Under the pieces are notes generated by a model, which did not search any database, was not told the DNA's origin, and worked only from the letters and a program-made list of their open reading frames with translations. Shown here piece by piece: positions 5,951 to 7,365 of a DNA stretch of 7,365 nucleotides. Made by a program: the position numbers and the translations under genes. The DNA comes from Fibrobacter sp. (GTDB lineage: Bacteria > Fibrobacterota > Fibrobacteria > Fibrobacterales > Fibrobacteraceae): positions 1 to 7,365 of the forward strand of contig JAEDLI010000112.1 of NCBI GenBank assembly GCA_016295375.1, in the 5' to 3' direction. Each line of letters begins with the position of its first letter. Position 1 is the stretch's first letter.

Positions 5951-6147
5951 TTTTCCCAGATGGTGTTGGGCAGTTTACTGATATCCCTGAAATCCAGTTT
6001 TCCGGACACACCGGAATCTACGTCCACGAGCTTAGCCAGGGGTTTCCCAGCCCGCTCGATAACGACTTCCTCTTTCTGCAAGGCCACCTGATTCAGGAGC
6101 GAACCGAAGTTCTGCCTTGCTTCCATGGCGGATACGGTCTTGGACAT
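5947..6147 (-). CDS. Phd/YefM-family antitoxin-like protein, without a recognisable toxin
   Basis: This 66-residue protein begins MSKTVSAMEARQNFGSLLNQV and continues VVIERAGKPLAKLV (28-41), the hallmark N-terminal DNA-binding and dimerisation fold of Phd/YefM type II antitoxins. The C-terminal part (about 45-66, ending LPNTIWEK) is where toxin binding would be expected. Such proteins normally repress their own promoter and neutralise a Doc, RelE/YoeB or PIN toxin encoded next door. Here the gene is squeezed between ompA (TAA-c-ATG, one base apart) and DUF2156 (GTGA overlap), and no toxin of a known family is present. It may be an orphan antitoxin, a regulator of the operon, or have a non-canonical partner. 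There is no strong ribosome binding site; AGAAG upstream is the best candidate. Confidence 0.88.
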   Translation of the reverse strand: MSKTVSAMEARQNFGSLLNQVALQKEEVVIERAGKPLAKLVDVDSGVSGKLDFRDISKLPNTIWEK

Positions 6148-6148
6148 G

Positions 6149-7351
6149 TTACTTCTGTTCCAGAGCTTTTTCGGGTTCGGCGGATTCCTGCAGCACCTTG
6201 TCCTGGATCACCAAGTCCACACGACGGTTCTTCTGGCGGCCTTCCTTGGTGGAATTGTCCGCAATGGGCATAGTCATGCCGAGGCCCTTGGCGGTCAGGC
6301 GGCTGGCGTCGATTCCCTGTTCTACAAGGAAGTTCATCACGTTGTCGGCGCGCTGCTGGGAAAGCTTCATGTTGTGTTCAGCAGAGCCAGTGTTGTCGGT
6401 GTTTCCTTCGATGGACACGTTAAACTGCTGGTAAACGGTAAGGATTCCCGCCACCTTGGCAAGGCTGGTCTTCAAGTCCTGTTTCAGGGTAGCCTTGTCC
6501 ACGTCAAACAAGATGTCGGACATAGAAAGGATAATGCCGCGGGCATCCTGGGAGACCTGGATCAACTTGGACTGGAGTTCATTCAGCTTGTTCATAGCCT
6601 CCTTCTGGCGGGCTTCGGCCTTGGCCCGTTCTTCGGCAAGGGCCTTCTTTTCGGCTTCCAGGGCCAGGCGTTCTGCTTCCAGCTGTTTCTGCAGGTCGGC
6701 TTCGCGTTCACCGGCGGCCTTCAGGGCAGCTTCGCGTTCGGCGGCTTCTGCCAGGAACTTGTCGCGATTCTGCTGCATTTCGGCCTGGAGTTTTGCTTCC
6801 TGTTCCTTCATGGCGTCCTTGGTTTGGGCAAGCCTTTGCTTTTCGGCTTCCAAATCTGCCGCCAGGTTAGAGACCTTGCCACTGCGGGCATTGGCAATCT
6901 GTTCCTGGATGGTCTCGATAGAACGGTTGGTGGCGTTACGCTTTTCCCAGTTTTCCGAAATGTGGGTACGGCGTTCCTGGACCTCTATCTCGGTCTTGAT
7001 GATTTCGGCATACAAAAGGCAGTTGTCCCCCATGGCCTTCACATTTGCCTTGGGATACTTCTTCAGTTCGTTCTGGATGTCAGACGCCTTTGCCTTGGCT
7101 TCGAGGAGGGTAAGTTTTGTATTCCAGGCATTTGCAGGGATTTTCGCTTCAAGGGCGTTTAGGGAATCCATGCAGATGTCATAGACGGTAGGTTCGGCTT
7201 TTTTGCAGGTGTCGGCAGGTGCAGCCTTTTCTGCTGCCGGCGCTTCGGCAGGCTCAGCGGCCTTTGTCACTTCGGCGGGGGCTGCGGCATCGGCGGCATA
7301 GGCAAACGAGGCAACCAGGGAGGCGGTGGTCAAGAACTTAAGCGTCTTCAT
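6149..7351 (-). CDS. OmpA-family periplasmic protein with long coiled coil
   Basis: This is a 400-residue exported protein. Residues 1-19 are a Sec signal peptide with a likely cut at AYA|A. An Ala/Pro/Glu-rich linker (20-48) is followed by a helical region with three cysteines (C49, C60, C111), then a highly charged coiled coil (about 140-268) rich in AEAAEREA- and LEAEKKALAEERAKAEA-type heptads. The C-terminal OmpA domain (about 271-386) contains ILFDVDKATL, IEGNTDNTGS, LSQQRADNVMNFLVEQGI, KGLGMTMPIADN and GRQKNRRVDLVI. D319 and R334 sit where OmpA binds diaminopimelate of peptidoglycan. GNTD replaces the usual GHTD. There is no beta-barrel and no lipobox, so it is probably a soluble periplasmic peptidoglycan-binding protein. 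It is the first visible gene of the five-gene unit and has a consensus ribosome binding site; its promoter lies outside the window. Confidence 0.93.
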   Translation of the reverse strand: MKTLKFLTTASLVASFAYAADAAAPAEVTKAAEPAEAPAAEKAAPADTCKKAEPTVYDICMDSLNALEAKIPANAWNTKLTLLEAKAKASDIQNELKKYPKANVKAMGDNCLLYAEIIKTEIEVQERRTHISENWEKRNATNRSIETIQEQIANARSGKVSNLAADLEAEKQRLAQTKDAMKEQEAKLQAEMQQNRDKFLAEAAEREAALKAAGEREADLQKQLEAERLALEAEKKALAEERAKAEARQKEAMNKLNELQSKLIQVSQDARGIILSMSDILFDVDKATLKQDLKTSLAKVAGILTVYQQFNVSIEGNTDNTGSAEHNMKLSQQRADNVMNFLVEQGIDASRLTAKGLGMTMPIADNSTKEGRQKNRRVDLVIQDKVLQESAEPEKALEQK

Positions 7352-7358
7352 TATTTGG

Positions 7359-7365
7359 CCTCCTT
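7359..7365 (-). promoter_or_regulatory. Consensus ribosome binding site of the OmpA-family gene
   Basis: AAGGAGG on the minus strand, 7 nt before the ATG at 7351. It is the only strong Shine-Dalgarno sequence in the five-gene block, so ribosome loading for the whole unit may depend on it. Confidence 0.8.

Noticed and set aside
6125..7162. 345-residue plus-strand open frame opposite the OmpA-family gene
   Set aside because: Its Phe/Leu/Gly-rich repetitive translation is the reverse reading of the Glu/Ala/Lys coiled-coil codons.

Overview
The window looks like part of a Gram-negative bacterial chromosome. Supporting signs are an OmpA-family periplasmic peptidoglycan-binding protein, Sec signal peptides, and strong AAGGAGG or GAGGA ribosome binding sites. 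Fibrobacter or a close relative is my best guess from the style of the OmpA, DUF4143 ATPase and 'CHPREGGD' repeat sequences. That is recall-based inference, not something the sequence proves.

There are three blocks. (1) Positions 1-1702, minus strand, visibly AT-richer than the right half. This is an accessory locus with a 34-codon open frame, then a secreted protein made of a signal peptide, seven [FY]AExT pentapeptides, a Gly/Ala-rich membrane-like segment and a C-terminal DNA/RNA non-specific endonuclease domain. It is followed 41 bp later by a gene for a second, unrecognised exported protein that runs off the left edge. The layout resembles a polymorphic toxin with a downstream partner or immunity candidate. 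(2) Positions 1703-1949, an AT-rich divergent intergenic region with an 8-bp inverted repeat around a TTGACA motif, then 1950-3209 on the plus strand, an AAA-type ATPase of the DUF4143 family. (3) Positions 3214-7351, minus strand, five genes read right to left: OmpA-family protein, orphan Phd/YefM antitoxin, DUF2156 GNAT-fold protein, YkgJ-type cysteine-cluster protein, and tRNA-guanine transglycosylase (tgt).

The five-gene block is extremely compact. Its junctions are TAA-c-ATG, a GTGA overlap, TAA-t-ATG and TAG-3 nt-GTG, so translation is probably coupled throughout. Two of the five genes start with GTG. Only ompA shows a strong Shine-Dalgarno sequence, at the right edge. A GC-rich hairpin repeat is built into the 3' end of the DUF2156 gene and supplies its last residues. 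The tgt and ATPase genes converge with 4 bp between their stop codons and no visible terminator.

Functionally, only tgt (queuosine modification of tRNA) and the OmpA-family protein (peptidoglycan anchoring) have clear roles. The most interesting material is the secreted nuclease locus, the antitoxin without a recognisable toxin, and the exapted repeat.
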